A stretch of DNA of 50,816 nt from Oscillospiraceae bacterium (GTDB lineage Bacteria; Bacillota; Clostridia; Oscillospirales; Oscillospiraceae): positions 1 to 50,816 of the forward strand of contig JAKSQD010000009.1 of NCBI GenBank assembly GCA_024404315.1. Direction: 5' to 3'. The stretch's first letter is position 1. Each line of letters starts with the position of its first letter. The notes beneath the pieces were generated by a model, which made no database searches, had not been told where the DNA came from, and was given only the letters and a program-made list of their open reading frames with translations. A program made the translations under genes and the position numbers. Shown here one piece after another: positions 16,071 to 24,365 of the stretch.

Positions 16071-16262
16071 TTATACGTCTGGCTCTTTGTCGATAATTGT
16101 GATTTTTTGATTTTTGGCGTTGATAAGAACGGTTCGTTTGCACTTGGGACAAAACAGCGGAAAATTCTTTAATTCTGTGGATGGTAACAGTTTAATCCTT
16201 GTTTTGCTCCCACAGAAGAGACAGCAGACCCATTGCAGGTCACGCTCACTGGGAAAGCTCAT
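16071..16262 (-). CDS. Cysteine-rich KTR family protein
   Basis: A 63-residue protein of the cysteine-rich KTR family common in Firmicutes and mobile elements. It carries CLFCGSKTRIKL and the near-invariant TELKNFPLFCPKCKR, giving two CxxC pairs that should bind one zinc. Its start lies 17 bp inside the end of the TetR gene (16246-16262 shared), so the two are translationally coupled. The role of the family is not known. It often accompanies TetR-type regulators. Confidence 0.88.
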   Translation of the reverse strand: MSFPSERDLQWVCCLFCGSKTRIKLLPSTELKNFPLFCPKCKRTVLINAKNQKITIIDKEPDV

Positions 16263-16917
16263 GCGGTATGCCTCCCATCTCTGTCTTTTTTCGGGGAATC
16301 AGATCAAGATGCTGAAACATCATCGAAAGCTCTTTGTCCTGCACCAAGCCTTCCCGAATCCGACAGCCTGCCACATAAGACAGCGCCTGTTTGCTGAGGC
16401 TGATGCGCAGCTCCTCCTCCGTCATTTCAATTTGACCGTTGATGAGCATGGTTGCGATGCCGTGAACGTAGATAAGCATGTCCTTCATGACAAGATCAGC
16501 GTCCGCTTCTTTCAGCGAAAAAGTTCTCACAATCTCCACTCGCACCGGCTCCAATATCTGCCACAAATCGTCATTAAACAGGTGATTGGAGGCACTGCGA
16601 TTTTTTCGAATAAAAATCTCGCTGTAAACGTGGGGATGTTCCTGCGCCAAATGCACCCACCGCAGGCCAAATTCCTTAAAAGCAGGAAAATAATCCGAAA
16701 AATCCCGAAGATACCCCTGACATTCCTCTATCGCCTTTTCGTGAACGGCGGCCTTCAATTCCTCCATATTCTCGAAGCAGGTAAAAATGGGGGCAACGGT
16801 AGAACCCAGCTCCCGCCCGACCTCACGGGCGACCACAGCGTCCATCCCTTTTCGCTCCATCAGGGAATAAGCGGCAGAGATGATGTCCTCTCTTGTGAAT
16901 TTGGCTTTGGGTGGCAT
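16246..16917 (-). CDS. TetR family transcriptional regulator
   Basis: A 223-residue regulator. The N-terminal TetR helix-turn-helix is FTREDIISAAYSLMERKG, then VAREVGRELGSTVAPIFTCFENM, a slightly atypical reading helix. The C-terminal ligand domain is helical and variable. GAGGTG precedes the ATG at 16917. An inverted repeat TTGTT-N4-AACAA about 33 bp upstream of the start probably serves for self-repression. The target genes are not evident. The KTR gene is the only clear partner, and the ROK kinase on the far side is on the same strand with its own 5' end distant. Confidence 0.88.
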   Translation of the reverse strand: MPPKAKFTREDIISAAYSLMERKGMDAVVAREVGRELGSTVAPIFTCFENMEELKAAVHEKAIEECQGYLRDFSDYFPAFKEFGLRWVHLAQEHPHVYSEIFIRKNRSASNHLFNDDLWQILEPVRVEIVRTFSLKEADADLVMKDMLIYVHGIATMLINGQIEMTEEELRISLSKQALSYVAGCRIREGLVQDKELSMMFQHLDLIPRKKTEMGGIPHELSQ

Positions 16918-16949
16918 GATACACCTCTCTAACTTTTGTTATATTACAA

Positions 16950-16963
16950 TTGTTTGGTAACAA
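16950..16963. promoter_or_regulatory. Putative TetR operator
   Basis: Inverted repeat TTGTT-TGGT-AACAA in the AT-rich region just upstream of the TetR start. The position and symmetry suit an autoregulatory operator. Binding is an inference. Confidence 0.5.
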
Positions 16964-17064
16964 GTGTTATTATACAGCAGAAAAAGCAGTTTGTCAATGC
17001 GTTATTTTTTGTGTTCACGCTAATGAGACAACAACAGTTTTTCAGTTTTTAGAAAAGCAAAAAA

Positions 17065-17208
17065 GTGAATCACTTCAAAGTGCAGCAAAATAGAAGGCTC
17101 CCAACCAAATGACTACAAAGAAGTGATTCACATAAAAGCATGATACTTGAAAACCTACCAGGTTTCCGATACCAATTATGCCTGAATGGTGGATTTGAAG
17201 TTCGATAA
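17065..17208. mobile_element. Possible insertion element remnant
   Basis: A 12-bp inverted repeat, GTGAATCACTTC (17065-17076) and GAAGTGATTCAC (17120-17131), is followed by a stub reading frame at 17140-17208 (MILENLPGFRYQLCLNGG...) that stops after 22 codons. The base composition is more AT-rich than the flanks. It may be the decayed end of an insertion sequence, but I cannot name a family. Nothing else is seen between 16970 and 17240. Confidence 0.35.
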
Positions 17209-17242
17209 AAGCAAAAACTACATCAGGGTATCATTCTGTTTA

Positions 17243-19003
17243 TCAGGTGCAGGCAAAGTAAATCGCACCAATCGCCTGAGCGAACTGCGCCACGGTATAC
17301 CGAGGATGTGCTTCCAGCTCCTTCATCAGAGTTGTGACGGCAAGGCTGCTATCTGCGGCCAAAAGCTGGAGGGACGGTTCTCTCTCTGCGGCTCCCTCAC
17401 ACATCAGCGCAAAGCAGGCTGGAAGCTTCACCAGCCGCCCAAAGAGGATGCGACTTTTCACAGAGGGATTCAGCAGATAATCTGTCTCCGCCCACGTCAC
17501 GGCAAGGTAAGCGCCAATCTCCCGGAAGATCTTCTGACAAACCTCGTCTCCCTCGGCGGCGTGGTTCATAAAGAATTCCAGACACTCCTTGCGTCTGTCC
17601 TCCGGCTCAGTGGGCACGAGGCAGCGCCCATCTTGACATGCAAACAGACCCATATGCTTTGCTTTTCTCAGCAACGCAGGTTTCTGCTTTCCCAGCCATT
17701 TGACCGCCAGACGGAACACGCCCGACTGACCAGTGTATTTTTGCAGGGAACCGGCAAGATTGGTATTGACATTCCGATTGCTCCGCACATCCAGACAGTC
17801 ATAGGCTTTCTGATGGAAGCTGCCAAGGTCAACAATGAAATTATACACCTCAAGGGGCATATCGGGGATGGAACCATCTGGGAGGAGCCATCCCGTGCCC
17901 AGCTCGGTGCCCAGAGAATAGGCAAACACGCCGTCAGAAAGATCGTCTCCGTTGGCAGACTGCTCCACGGCAGCGGTAAAGGCGGACATGGGGCCGTCGT
18001 TGCAACAGCGAACGGTTCCCGCCTCCGTGGTGTAGGCTCTGAGCTGCTGACAAATGCCACCCAGCTTGCGGAACTCGGCCTCATAATCCACGGCGGTATT
18101 TTCTCTCATGCCACGGGTCTTGGTGGTCTCTCCGCCGACAATTTGATGGTCAATGATGACATCAGGGAAGCTCAGTCCGATGCCGTCAAATTGTTTGAGA
18201 GCGTCACCCAGCAGCCACTCCATTTTTTCCGTGGCAAGGCGCATTTCTTCAAGACTTGCATCCTTTTCCAGTGCGTTCCAGAGGATAGCAGACTCCTGAC
18301 CGGCAGCATACAAGCCTGCGGCGGCTCTCATCAGCTTTGTCAGCAGCAGCACGGGAGCGGTGAATTCCTCTGCGGTCGCAAAGTCCACGGGATTCCAGTC
18401 AAATTCCTTACAGACGGCTAATTTTCCGTTGACGCTGGCCGCCAACTTGATATCCGTGCCGCCGATGTCGATACCCAGCAGCATTCTATCCTCGGCCAGC
18501 TTGGGAAGGGTATCAAAAACAGGCTGCTTTTCGTTGGAAAAGACGGATGTTTCCTCCTGTGGCTCCTCGGTGACATCTTTCACCGTGAAAGCAAAGCTCT
18601 TTTTGCCGCCACTGAGAGTGGACAAGATTCTTTCATTGACGTTCAGGCACTTTCCGTAGCCCTTGCGGTCATTTTTGGATGCACTGACCTGAAAAACAGC
18701 GGTCAGCGACTCGGCAAGAGCGACCAGCTCTCCGCACTCTCTATTCAGATAGACGGTAATCTCCGCTGCACCCAGCGAAGAGAGAAGGTTATACACCATG
18801 GCATAAACATAGGAAGAAACGAACGCTTTTTCCTCTTCACCATGCCAATGAGGGAGCATCAGCGGAAAGCGTCTCACCTGGCCGCCGTAGAGCGTCACAT
18901 GGAGGTGAAAGGGCTCCGTTCCCGCTGCCTGAAACGCTCTGCGCACATCGGTGATGTAGACCGGTTCGTCCTGATGCGCCTTTTCTAAAAAAGCTCTCAA
19001 CAT
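17243..19003 (-). CDS. ROK family sugar kinase with N-terminal extension
   Basis: A 586-residue protein, about twice the size of a usual ROK kinase. The ROK/ASKHA part starts near residue 174 with the phosphate loop LLGIDIGGTDIKLA (175-188) and later has GLSFPDVIIDHQIVGG and an FAYSLGTELGTG segment in place of the adenosine motif. The canonical ROK zinc motif CxCGxxGC is not visible. Residues 1-170 form an extra domain (HVTLYGGQVRRFPLML) of unknown role. It ends 9 bp upstream of nothing on its own strand. The D-lyxose isomerase gene precedes it by 9 bp, so the pair probably phosphorylates the isomerised ketose. The exact sugar is unknown. Confidence 0.82.
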   Translation of the reverse strand: MLRAFLEKAHQDEPVYITDVRRAFQAAGTEPFHLHVTLYGGQVRRFPLMLPHWHGEEEKAFVSSYVYAMVYNLLSSLGAAEITVYLNRECGELVALAESLTAVFQVSASKNDRKGYGKCLNVNERILSTLSGGKKSFAFTVKDVTEEPQEETSVFSNEKQPVFDTLPKLAEDRMLLGIDIGGTDIKLAASVNGKLAVCKEFDWNPVDFATAEEFTAPVLLLTKLMRAAAGLYAAGQESAILWNALEKDASLEEMRLATEKMEWLLGDALKQFDGIGLSFPDVIIDHQIVGGETTKTRGMRENTAVDYEAEFRKLGGICQQLRAYTTEAGTVRCCNDGPMSAFTAAVEQSANGDDLSDGVFAYSLGTELGTGWLLPDGSIPDMPLEVYNFIVDLGSFHQKAYDCLDVRSNRNVNTNLAGSLQKYTGQSGVFRLAVKWLGKQKPALLRKAKHMGLFACQDGRCLVPTEPEDRRKECLEFFMNHAAEGDEVCQKIFREIGAYLAVTWAETDYLLNPSVKSRILFGRLVKLPACFALMCEGAAEREPSLQLLAADSSLAVTTLMKELEAHPRYTVAQFAQAIGAIYFACT

Positions 19004-19012
19004 GACCGTTCC

Positions 19013-19699
19013 TCACTTTGCCACTGGATACTCGTTGCAAAGCAGACGATAAGGAGCCTCATCCTCTTCAATGGCAGGGAAGCGTCCCACGGGGGGATTG
19101 AAGCGGTTATCGGTGTTGTCGTCGTTGCACTGGCTTACCTCGCCCAGCAGCACGGGGCCGGTTCCCTCCTCCACAGAGAAGTCATGGTAGAGGTACTGCT
19201 GAATGAAGATGCTCTCGCCGGGAGTCAGGCGAATCTGTGTACCTGCGGGAACGGTGTAGGTTCTGCCGTCGGTGTGGACGGTGACATCACTTTCGTAGTC
19301 GATTTCTTCATTGGGAAGAGAGTTGTAGACACGAATCAGCACGTTTCCGCCGCCACGGTTGATGATATCCTCTGTCTTATACCAGTGGAAGTGGTTGGGA
19401 GCATACTGCCCCTCCTTGAGATAAAGAAGCTTTTCAGCGTAGACCTTGGGATATTTTTCCACCATAGCACGGTTGCCGTTGCGGATGGTGATAAGGGAGA
19501 AGCCGAAGCGGTCAAAATCTCCCATGCCATAGTCAGTGATATCCCATCCCAGCATACAGTCACGAACCTCGTCATATTCGTGACCCTTGTTTTGCCATTC
19601 CTCGGGGGTAATGTGGCAGAAGGGGGGCAGATAGCAATGGTAGGCCTGGCACATGGCTTCCAGCTCACGCAGAGCCTTGTTGATCTCCGAACGTTTCAT
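19013..19699 (-). CDS. D-lyxose ketol-isomerase (cupin type)
   Basis: A 228-residue member of the D-lyxose isomerase family (EC 5.3.1.15), a cupin metalloenzyme that converts D-lyxose to D-xylulose and often D-mannose to D-fructose. The metal ligands are visible as HFHWYKTEDIINRGGG (His103, His105, Glu110) and the later His in YLYHDFSVEEG. The conserved opening KRSEINKAL is typical. It precedes the ROK kinase gene by 9 bp, and both are downstream of the HAD phosphatase and mannose-family PTS genes on the same strand. This fits a pentose or mannose catabolic cluster. Which sugar is used in vivo is inference. Confidence 0.9.
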   Translation of the reverse strand: MKRSEINKALRELEAMCQAYHCYLPPFCHITPEEWQNKGHEYDEVRDCMLGWDITDYGMGDFDRFGFSLITIRNGNRAMVEKYPKVYAEKLLYLKEGQYAPNHFHWYKTEDIINRGGGNVLIRVYNSLPNEEIDYESDVTVHTDGRTYTVPAGTQIRLTPGESIFIQQYLYHDFSVEEGTGPVLLGEVSQCNDDNTDNRFNPPVGRFPAIEEDEAPYRLLCNEYPVAK

Positions 19700-19781
19700 G
19701 TTTTTGCTCCTTTTCTACGTTTTTTGGACGGTTGTTAATGCTATTTTACAAGAATACTCTGGATAAAACAACAAAAAATTC

Positions 19782-20603
19782 TCAAATAATTTCCTTCCAG
19801 CGGAAATGCAGGTTTTTCAGGGCAATATACACACCCTCCTCGTCGTTGGAGGCAGTTACACGGTCAGCGGAGCGCTTCACCAGCTCGGCAGAGTTCCCCA
19901 TAGCGATGCCCATTCCTGCAAAGGAGAGCATAGGAATATCGGTAAAGCTGTCTCCGCAGGCCACCACCTCGGCAACTGAAACCTGATAATGGTCACAGAT
20001 GATGGCAAGGGCAGAGCCTTTGTTGATGTCTCTGGGTACGATTTCCAGATAGGTGGGCTTGGACAGCACAAACTCTACTTCGGGAAAATACTTGGTTCCA
20101 AACTGCCGGAGCCGTGCAATTTCACTGGGAGAACCGATGCACAACAGCTTGTGAACGTGGTCAATCCCGTCAGCGGCGGCATCCAGAGGAGAAACAAGGG
20201 GGATGCACTCGGTAATCGCCATTTCGTTTCGGATTTCCTCGCTCTCCATCTCATCGGTGAGCCATACATCGTAAAGATAGGTGCTCACCCGCACGCTGGG
20301 GAAACGCTCCGAGATGCTTTTCTTGATGGCAGAGGCGGTGGTCATGGGAATGCCGCACTCGCTGAGGATGGAGTCATCAGCGTCGAGAATGAGGCTTCCG
20401 CCGTAGCAGATATAGGGACCATGGATGTCAATGAGCTTTGCAATCTGCTTCACACCGCTGGGAGAACGTGCCGAACAGAGAACAATGGGAATATTTTTCT
20501 TTTCCAGCCGTTTCAGCAGCTTCTGCGTGTTTTCCGACACTTGATTCTGAGAATCCAGCAAAGTGCCGTCAATATCAAGAAATACCATAGAATAGGTTTT
20601 CAT
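19782..20603 (-). CDS. Cof-type HAD phosphatase
   Basis: A 273-residue HAD hydrolase of the Cof/IIB class with a C2 cap. The core motifs are FLDIDGTLLDS (nucleophile Asp), LCSARSPSG (motif II Ser), the Lys in motif III and CGDSFTDIPML (motif IV). These enzymes remove phosphate from sugar phosphates or flavin and pyridoxal phosphates. Here the neighbourhood suggests a sugar phosphate. The start at 20603 is chosen because AGAGGTG lies six bp upstream. It precedes the isomerase gene by 82 bp and is separated from the PTS genes by strong hairpins. Confidence 0.9.
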   Translation of the reverse strand: MKTYSMVFLDIDGTLLDSQNQVSENTQKLLKRLEKKNIPIVLCSARSPSGVKQIAKLIDIHGPYICYGGSLILDADDSILSECGIPMTTASAIKKSISERFPSVRVSTYLYDVWLTDEMESEEIRNEMAITECIPLVSPLDAAADGIDHVHKLLCIGSPSEIARLRQFGTKYFPEVEFVLSKPTYLEIVPRDINKGSALAIICDHYQVSVAEVVACGDSFTDIPMLSFAGMGIAMGNSAELVKRSADRVTASNDEEGVYIALKNLHFRWKEII

Positions 20604-20655
20604 CAGGTTCACCTCTTGGAAAAGTTGGTAATTAGGAGTGAATCTTTATCAACAA

Positions 20656-20708
20656 AAAAGCACACAGGACAGCTCAGGAACGCCGCCTCAGCTCTGCTGC
20701 GTGCTTTT
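20656..20708 (-). terminator. Terminator of the PTS operon
   Basis: AAAAGCAC at the base pairs with GTGCTTTT (20701-20708), with an imperfect GC-rich inner stem. On the minus strand TTTTTTG follows. It lies about 100 bp after the last PTS-linked gene and separates it from the HAD gene. Confidence 0.7.
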
Positions 20709-20712
20709 GACA

Positions 20713-20754
20713 AACCGTATCCGACAGAATTGGGGGCAGCTGTCGGATACGGTT
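20713..20754. repeat. Strong 14-bp hairpin
   Basis: AACCGTATCCGACA (20713-20726) and TGTCGGATACGGTT (20741-20754) form a perfect stem with a 14-nt loop. It has no T tract on either side, so it could stabilise the 3' end of the PTS mRNA rather than terminate it. Confidence 0.7.
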
Positions 20755-20809
20755 CCCTGTTACAACAGGAGAATGAAAAGAAAAGGAGGGAAAATGCGAT
20801 TGAAGAAAG

Positions 20810-21076
20810 CTATTTGAGGGAATCAAGGATACGCTCCACATTTCTGTGACCATTGCGGATGCTCAGGTTCACGATGAAGGAGAAAATCAGGCTCACTGTC
20901 GATAGAACAGCAAAAACGATACCGACCACCATATTTCCTGCGGCGGTCATCTCGTAAACAGCCACCATCAGGAAGCACGCCGTCAGGATAAACAGATTCC
21001 TGCGCCACTTTGCCATGAGAGCAAGAGCCTTTTTTTGCTTTTGCGCTTCGTCCAGCGCCTGCATTTTTGTCAACAT
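20810..21076 (-). CDS. Small membrane protein linked to the PTS
   Basis: An 88-residue protein with a charged N-terminal helix (EAQKQKKALALMAKWRR), two membrane segments (NLFILTACFLMVAVYEM and MVVGIVFAVLSTVSLIF) and a polar tail. It lies 159 bp downstream of the EIID gene on the same strand and upstream of the operon terminator. No family is recognised. A role in PTS assembly or stability can only be guessed from position. Confidence 0.75.
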   Translation of the reverse strand: MLTKMQALDEAQKQKKALALMAKWRRNLFILTACFLMVAVYEMTAAGNMVVGIVFAVLSTVSLIFSFIVNLSIRNGHRNVERILDSLK

Positions 21077-21235
21077 AGAGGGATTCTCCTTGACTTCGGG
21101 GTATTTTTAAGAAAAAACTGCCTCCACAAGGGTGCCCTCACAGAAAAACCGTTTGTGTGAAACCGCTTTTGGAAGGAGGGAGGGGTCTTCCTGGGAAAGC
21201 ACCCCTGTTTTGGCTGTTTTTTCTTTTCCTTGTGA

Positions 21236-22063
21236 TTAGTAGCTGAGGCCGGGATCGAAGAAGCCAACCAGAACGCCGACGAAAGCGACGACGACCAGCA
21301 GACCCATGACAGCGATGGGGCTCATCTTCTTCTTGCTCATCAGGTACCAGCACAGCAGCACGAACACGGCGCTGAGGATGTGGGGATAGACATCATTCAG
21401 AGTCTTCTGGAGGTCAACGATAACGCCGCCCTCTTCGTTCAGCATCTGGAAAGCGGTGTTGATGTTGATCCAGCTTGCAGTAACGCCGCCGATGACCATA
21501 GTACCGACCATAACAATGGACTCACGGATTGCGCCAGCCTTTTCACCGACCAGAACCTCGACGGCCTTACCGCCCATTTCATAGCCCTTGAAGTACATGA
21601 AGCGCATCAGCAGGAACATGCCGATGTTCCACACCAGGATGTAGAAGATTGCGCCCAGAGGGGAGCCGCCGCCGGACAGACCCATAGCGATGCCCAGCAG
21701 GATGGGGAGGACAGTGCCGACCACCAAAGAGTCGCCGATACCAGCCAAGGGACCCATCAGACCTGCACGGATGCCGTTGATGGTCTCAGCGTCAACGTCT
21801 TCACCGTTGGCACGGGCTTCTTCCATACCTGCGGTGATACCGACGACGATAGCGCCGACCTGAGGCTCAGTGTTGAAGAATGCGGAATAGGTCTGCATCT
21901 TTTCGGTCTGCTCGGCGTTGGTGTCGTACAGATCCTCCAGAATGGGGAGCATAGCGAGCATATAACCGAAGGTCTGCATGTGCTCCTGAGAGAAGCAGGT
22001 CAGGTTGCCGTAGAACCAGTTCAGGAAAGACTTGTTAAGAGCCTTTGTAGAAATCTTTTTCAT
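21236..22063 (-). CDS. PTS mannose/sorbose family EIID component
   Basis: A 275-residue membrane protein of the EIID family, a partner of EIIC in the mannose-class permease. It shows the hallmark segments NWFYGNLTCFSQEHMQTFGY and GIRAGLMGPLAGIGDSLVVG (given as the core GLMGPLAGIGDS), and closing hydrophobic helices. The start is 2 bp from the EIIC stop, so translation is coupled. Together with EIIA, EIIB and EIIC it forms a complete transporter that imports and phosphorylates a hexose-like sugar. The substrate is unknown, and the adjacent isomerase suggests mannose or lyxose. Confidence 0.96.
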   Translation of the reverse strand: MKKISTKALNKSFLNWFYGNLTCFSQEHMQTFGYMLAMLPILEDLYDTNAEQTEKMQTYSAFFNTEPQVGAIVVGITAGMEEARANGEDVDAETINGIRAGLMGPLAGIGDSLVVGTVLPILLGIAMGLSGGGSPLGAIFYILVWNIGMFLLMRFMYFKGYEMGGKAVEVLVGEKAGAIRESIVMVGTMVIGGVTASWININTAFQMLNEEGGVIVDLQKTLNDVYPHILSAVFVLLCWYLMSKKKMSPIAVMGLLVVVAFVGVLVGFFDPGLSY

Positions 22064-22065
22064 GA

Positions 22066-22923
22066 TTAGATATCCTCCTCGTCGTCATCGTCCATGGAGC
22101 TGGAAGCAGCTGCCACGGGACGCAGACCCAGAACACGGATCTCATAGTTGATGATTGCAAAGAAGCCAGCGACGATGGCGCAGCCAATGAGGTTCAGACC
22201 CATGCAGGCGCAGAGGGTGAAACCAAAGAAGAAGGTCAGGAAGTCCTTGGGCTTGGAGACGACCTGCTTGAGCAGGATAGCGACACCGACGGAGGGGAGC
22301 AGAGAACCAACGGTGAAGAGGGTCTTCATTGCGATGCCGTCCATGGGCAGGTAGTTCTGAATCAGGCTGACCATGTCGGAACCGGCACGGCAGATCAGGA
22401 AGGTGGGGATGAAGGAGCAGAGGATATGGGAGATCCAGGGGAAGACCATATCAACCAGATACAGGCTCTTCAGGTTGCCCTTCTCAACGTTGGTCCAGCC
22501 GATGTGCTGCCAAACCAGGTTGATGGTAGCGGTGCCATAGAAAAGAACGGTGCCCAGGGTGCCGACGGTGGAAGCCAGGGTGACAGCCAGAGACTGAGCA
22601 GAAGCGGTAGCGGGATCCATGCCGGTGGAGGCAACGTAGACCATAGCCAGAGGGATGCCGATGTAGGAGACAGCACGAACGTCAGCGGAAACGGTGCCAC
22701 CGGGAGTGACCAGAGCGATGTAAACAACCTGCACGGCGCAGCCCAGCAGGATACCCATCTGGACATTGCCCAGAATCAGGCCGCAGATCAGGCCGGCGAC
22801 CAGAGGACGACCGAGGGTGTAGTTACCAAAGGTAGTGCCGCCCAGACCGGGCATGGAGGACAGACAGGCACACAGACCCAGCAGGGCAGCCTGTAAGACA
22901 GAGATCGTCATAGAAACTGACAC
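22066..22923 (-). CDS. PTS mannose/sorbose family EIIC component
   Basis: A 285-residue integral membrane protein, the sugar channel of the mannose-class PTS. It has many hydrophobic helices and family motifs such as MPGLGGTTFGNYTLGRPLVAG (core pieces GNYTLGRPLVAG) and GGTVSADVRAVSYIGIPLA. The acidic tail SSSMDDDDEEDI is also seen at the end of EIIA (DDDEEDL), a curious shared feature that might aid subunit contact. It follows EIIB by 102 bp and precedes EIID by 2 bp. Confidence 0.95.
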   Translation of the reverse strand: MSVSMTISVLQAALLGLCACLSSMPGLGGTTFGNYTLGRPLVAGLICGLILGNVQMGILLGCAVQVVYIALVTPGGTVSADVRAVSYIGIPLAMVYVASTGMDPATASAQSLAVTLASTVGTLGTVLFYGTATINLVWQHIGWTNVEKGNLKSLYLVDMVFPWISHILCSFIPTFLICRAGSDMVSLIQNYLPMDGIAMKTLFTVGSLLPSVGVAILLKQVVSKPKDFLTFFFGFTLCACMGLNLIGCAIVAGFFAIINYEIRVLGLRPVAAASSSMDDDDEEDI

Positions 22924-23025
22924 ATCCTTTCAAATTTTCAATTGTCGATGAGAAAAGTGCCGACGAGCCACAAAGGAGATAAGACAGATGAGATGACCCG
23001 TCGGCGGAAAAAGGAAAGAGGAAAC

Positions 23026-23517
23026 TTATTTGTAACCGAACTGGCCGCGGAACTTGGTCCAGTTGCCGATGGCGGTCTCCTTGACCAGAGCGAACTCGAT
23101 GTTGTAGCCAGCCTTCATCAGCTTCTCCAGTGCATCAGCCTCTTCCTGGTTGATGGACTGGTTGTTGCCCAGCTTGATGGTACCGGGACGGTCGTTGCAG
23201 GGACCGACGATGATCTCCTTGAGGCCGGGATCGAAGGGCTGATCCAGCAGGATCTTAGCCATGTCAACGGGGTTCTTAGCGATGAGGAAGTACTGATCCT
23301 GGCTTGCCAGAACCTTTGCCTTCTTCTTCTGCCAATCCTCGATGGTCCAAACGAAGGTCTTCTTGTCGGAAGCGTTCTTGTAAGCAGCCTTCAGGACGGA
23401 GTTGGAAGCAGCCTTGTCATTGACAGCGATGAGGCCGGTGCAGGGATATTCCAGAGACCAACGGGTGCAGGTCTGACCGTGGATGATGCGGTCGTCAATA
23501 CGGATGAAAGAAATCAT
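23026..23517 (-). CDS. PTS mannose/sorbose family EIIB component
   Basis: A 163-residue cytosolic phosphocarrier of the mannose class. The phosphorylated histidine lies in FIRIDDRIIHGQTCTRW (His13), the family signature. The rest has the normal length. It accepts phosphate from EIIA and passes it to the sugar during transport through EIIC/EIID. It is co-transcribed with the EIIA gene, 47 bp upstream. Confidence 0.95.
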   Translation of the reverse strand: MISFIRIDDRIIHGQTCTRWSLEYPCTGLIAVNDKAASNSVLKAAYKNASDKKTFVWTIEDWQKKKAKVLASQDQYFLIAKNPVDMAKILLDQPFDPGLKEIIVGPCNDRPGTIKLGNNQSINQEEADALEKLMKAGYNIEFALVKETAIGNWTKFRGQFGYK

Positions 23518-23564
23518 ACAAAATTCTCCTTATAAATGATGAAATAGTGAATGTTTCGTTGTGC

Positions 23565-23990
23565 TTACAGGTCTTCTTCGTCGTCATCGCCCAGATCCAG
23601 CTTGAAGGACTTAATCTGGTCAACAGCGCACTCAATCATGGTGTCAATGGTGTCGTCAAGGGTTTCGTCCTCGCACTCCATAGCAGCAATGGCCATGGGC
23701 AGGTTCATGCCGCCGACTGCACGGACGTTTGCCAGACCGATATGCTCGGCAATGGCATCCATGGTAGTGGTGAGGGGGGAGCCTCCCACCAGATCTGCCA
23801 TGACGATGACCTCATCCTCAGCGGTGAAGGGTGCAATAACCTTTTTCACGTCCTCCTTGAAGGCGGGCAGTCCCATGCCGTCCTTAAAGGCGACGTTGAG
23901 AACGTCCTCACGCTGTCCCATGAGCATTCCGAATGCCACATGAAGACCGGATGCGAAGTCACCATGGCTGACCATCAGTAAATAACGCAT
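23565..23990 (-). CDS. PTS mannose family EIIA component
   Basis: A 141-residue cytosolic protein, the first gene of the PTS operon. The active-site His lies in MVSHGDFASGL near the N-terminus, as in all mannose-type EIIA domains. DLVGGSPLTT (motif with Gly-Gly-Ser-Pro) is also typical. It ends in an acidic tail GDDDEEDL. The ribosome site GAAAGGAG is directly upstream. Two palindromic operator-like sites lie 100-155 bp upstream of the start codon. Confidence 0.95.
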   Translation of the reverse strand: MRYLLMVSHGDFASGLHVAFGMLMGQREDVLNVAFKDGMGLPAFKEDVKKVIAPFTAEDEVIVMADLVGGSPLTTTMDAIAEHIGLANVRAVGGMNLPMAIAAMECEDETLDDTIDTMIECAVDQIKSFKLDLGDDDEEDL

Positions 23991-24041
23991 TGTTGTTTCT
24001 CCTTTCTGCTCTTTGTTCGTTCCTTTTTGAAAGGTGGTCTT

Positions 24042-24105
24042 AGTATAGTAAAAATCTGTCCCGATAACAGGTGAAGATTGTCACGGTTATTTGTGACAGA
24101 TGTCA
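24042..24105 (-). promoter_or_regulatory. PTS operon promoter and proximal operator
   Basis: On the minus strand TATACT (24042-24047) is a good -10, but no matching -35 lies 16-18 bp upstream, as at activator-dependent promoters. The palindrome TGACATCTGTCA (24094-24105) sits about 50 bp upstream of the -10, extended on one side to match TGTGACATCTGTCACA. A half site TGACAA lies between (24079-24084). Confidence 0.6.
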
Positions 24106-24132
24106 TTAAAAAAGTACTTTTCATTTTTGGTT

Positions 24133-24144
24133 TGACAGATGTCA
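24133..24144. promoter_or_regulatory. PTS operon distal operator
   Basis: Second copy of the TGACAGATGTCA palindrome, starting 39 bp from the first (close to four helical turns). The outer bases extend to TGTGACATCTGTCA on the minus strand. The spacing and repetition support a real regulator site. Confidence 0.65.
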
Positions 24145-24299
24145 CAAAATTTGATGGAGAAAATTTGGAGTACTTACTCGGCATTTGGAGAGCAAGCCCT
24201 GAGTCGTCACGCCCGTTTTCGCTCTGTCCAAAACCATACTCTCCCTTTCTCCCCTTCTATCACCCCCCATGCACCCATCAAAACAAAAAATAAAACAAA

Positions 24300-24347
24300 A
24301 AATCGGAACTCCAAACCTCCCTGAAAGGAAAGATAGCGTTCCGATTT
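24300..24347. terminator. Hairpin upstream of the repeat element
   Basis: AAATCGGAAC and GTTCCGATTT form a 10-bp stem around a 28-nt loop. T-rich flanks occur on both strands (A-rich on the left). It probably terminates the minus-strand sensing operon beyond the repeat element. Confidence 0.6.
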
Positions 24348-24365
24348 CTTGTGATAAATGTATCT

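Noticed and set aside
23991-24150. Sigma-54 (-24/-12) promoter before the mannose PTS, as with LevR-type control
   Set aside because: No TGGCAC-N5-TTGC pattern is present, and no LevR/ManR regulator gene is adjacent.
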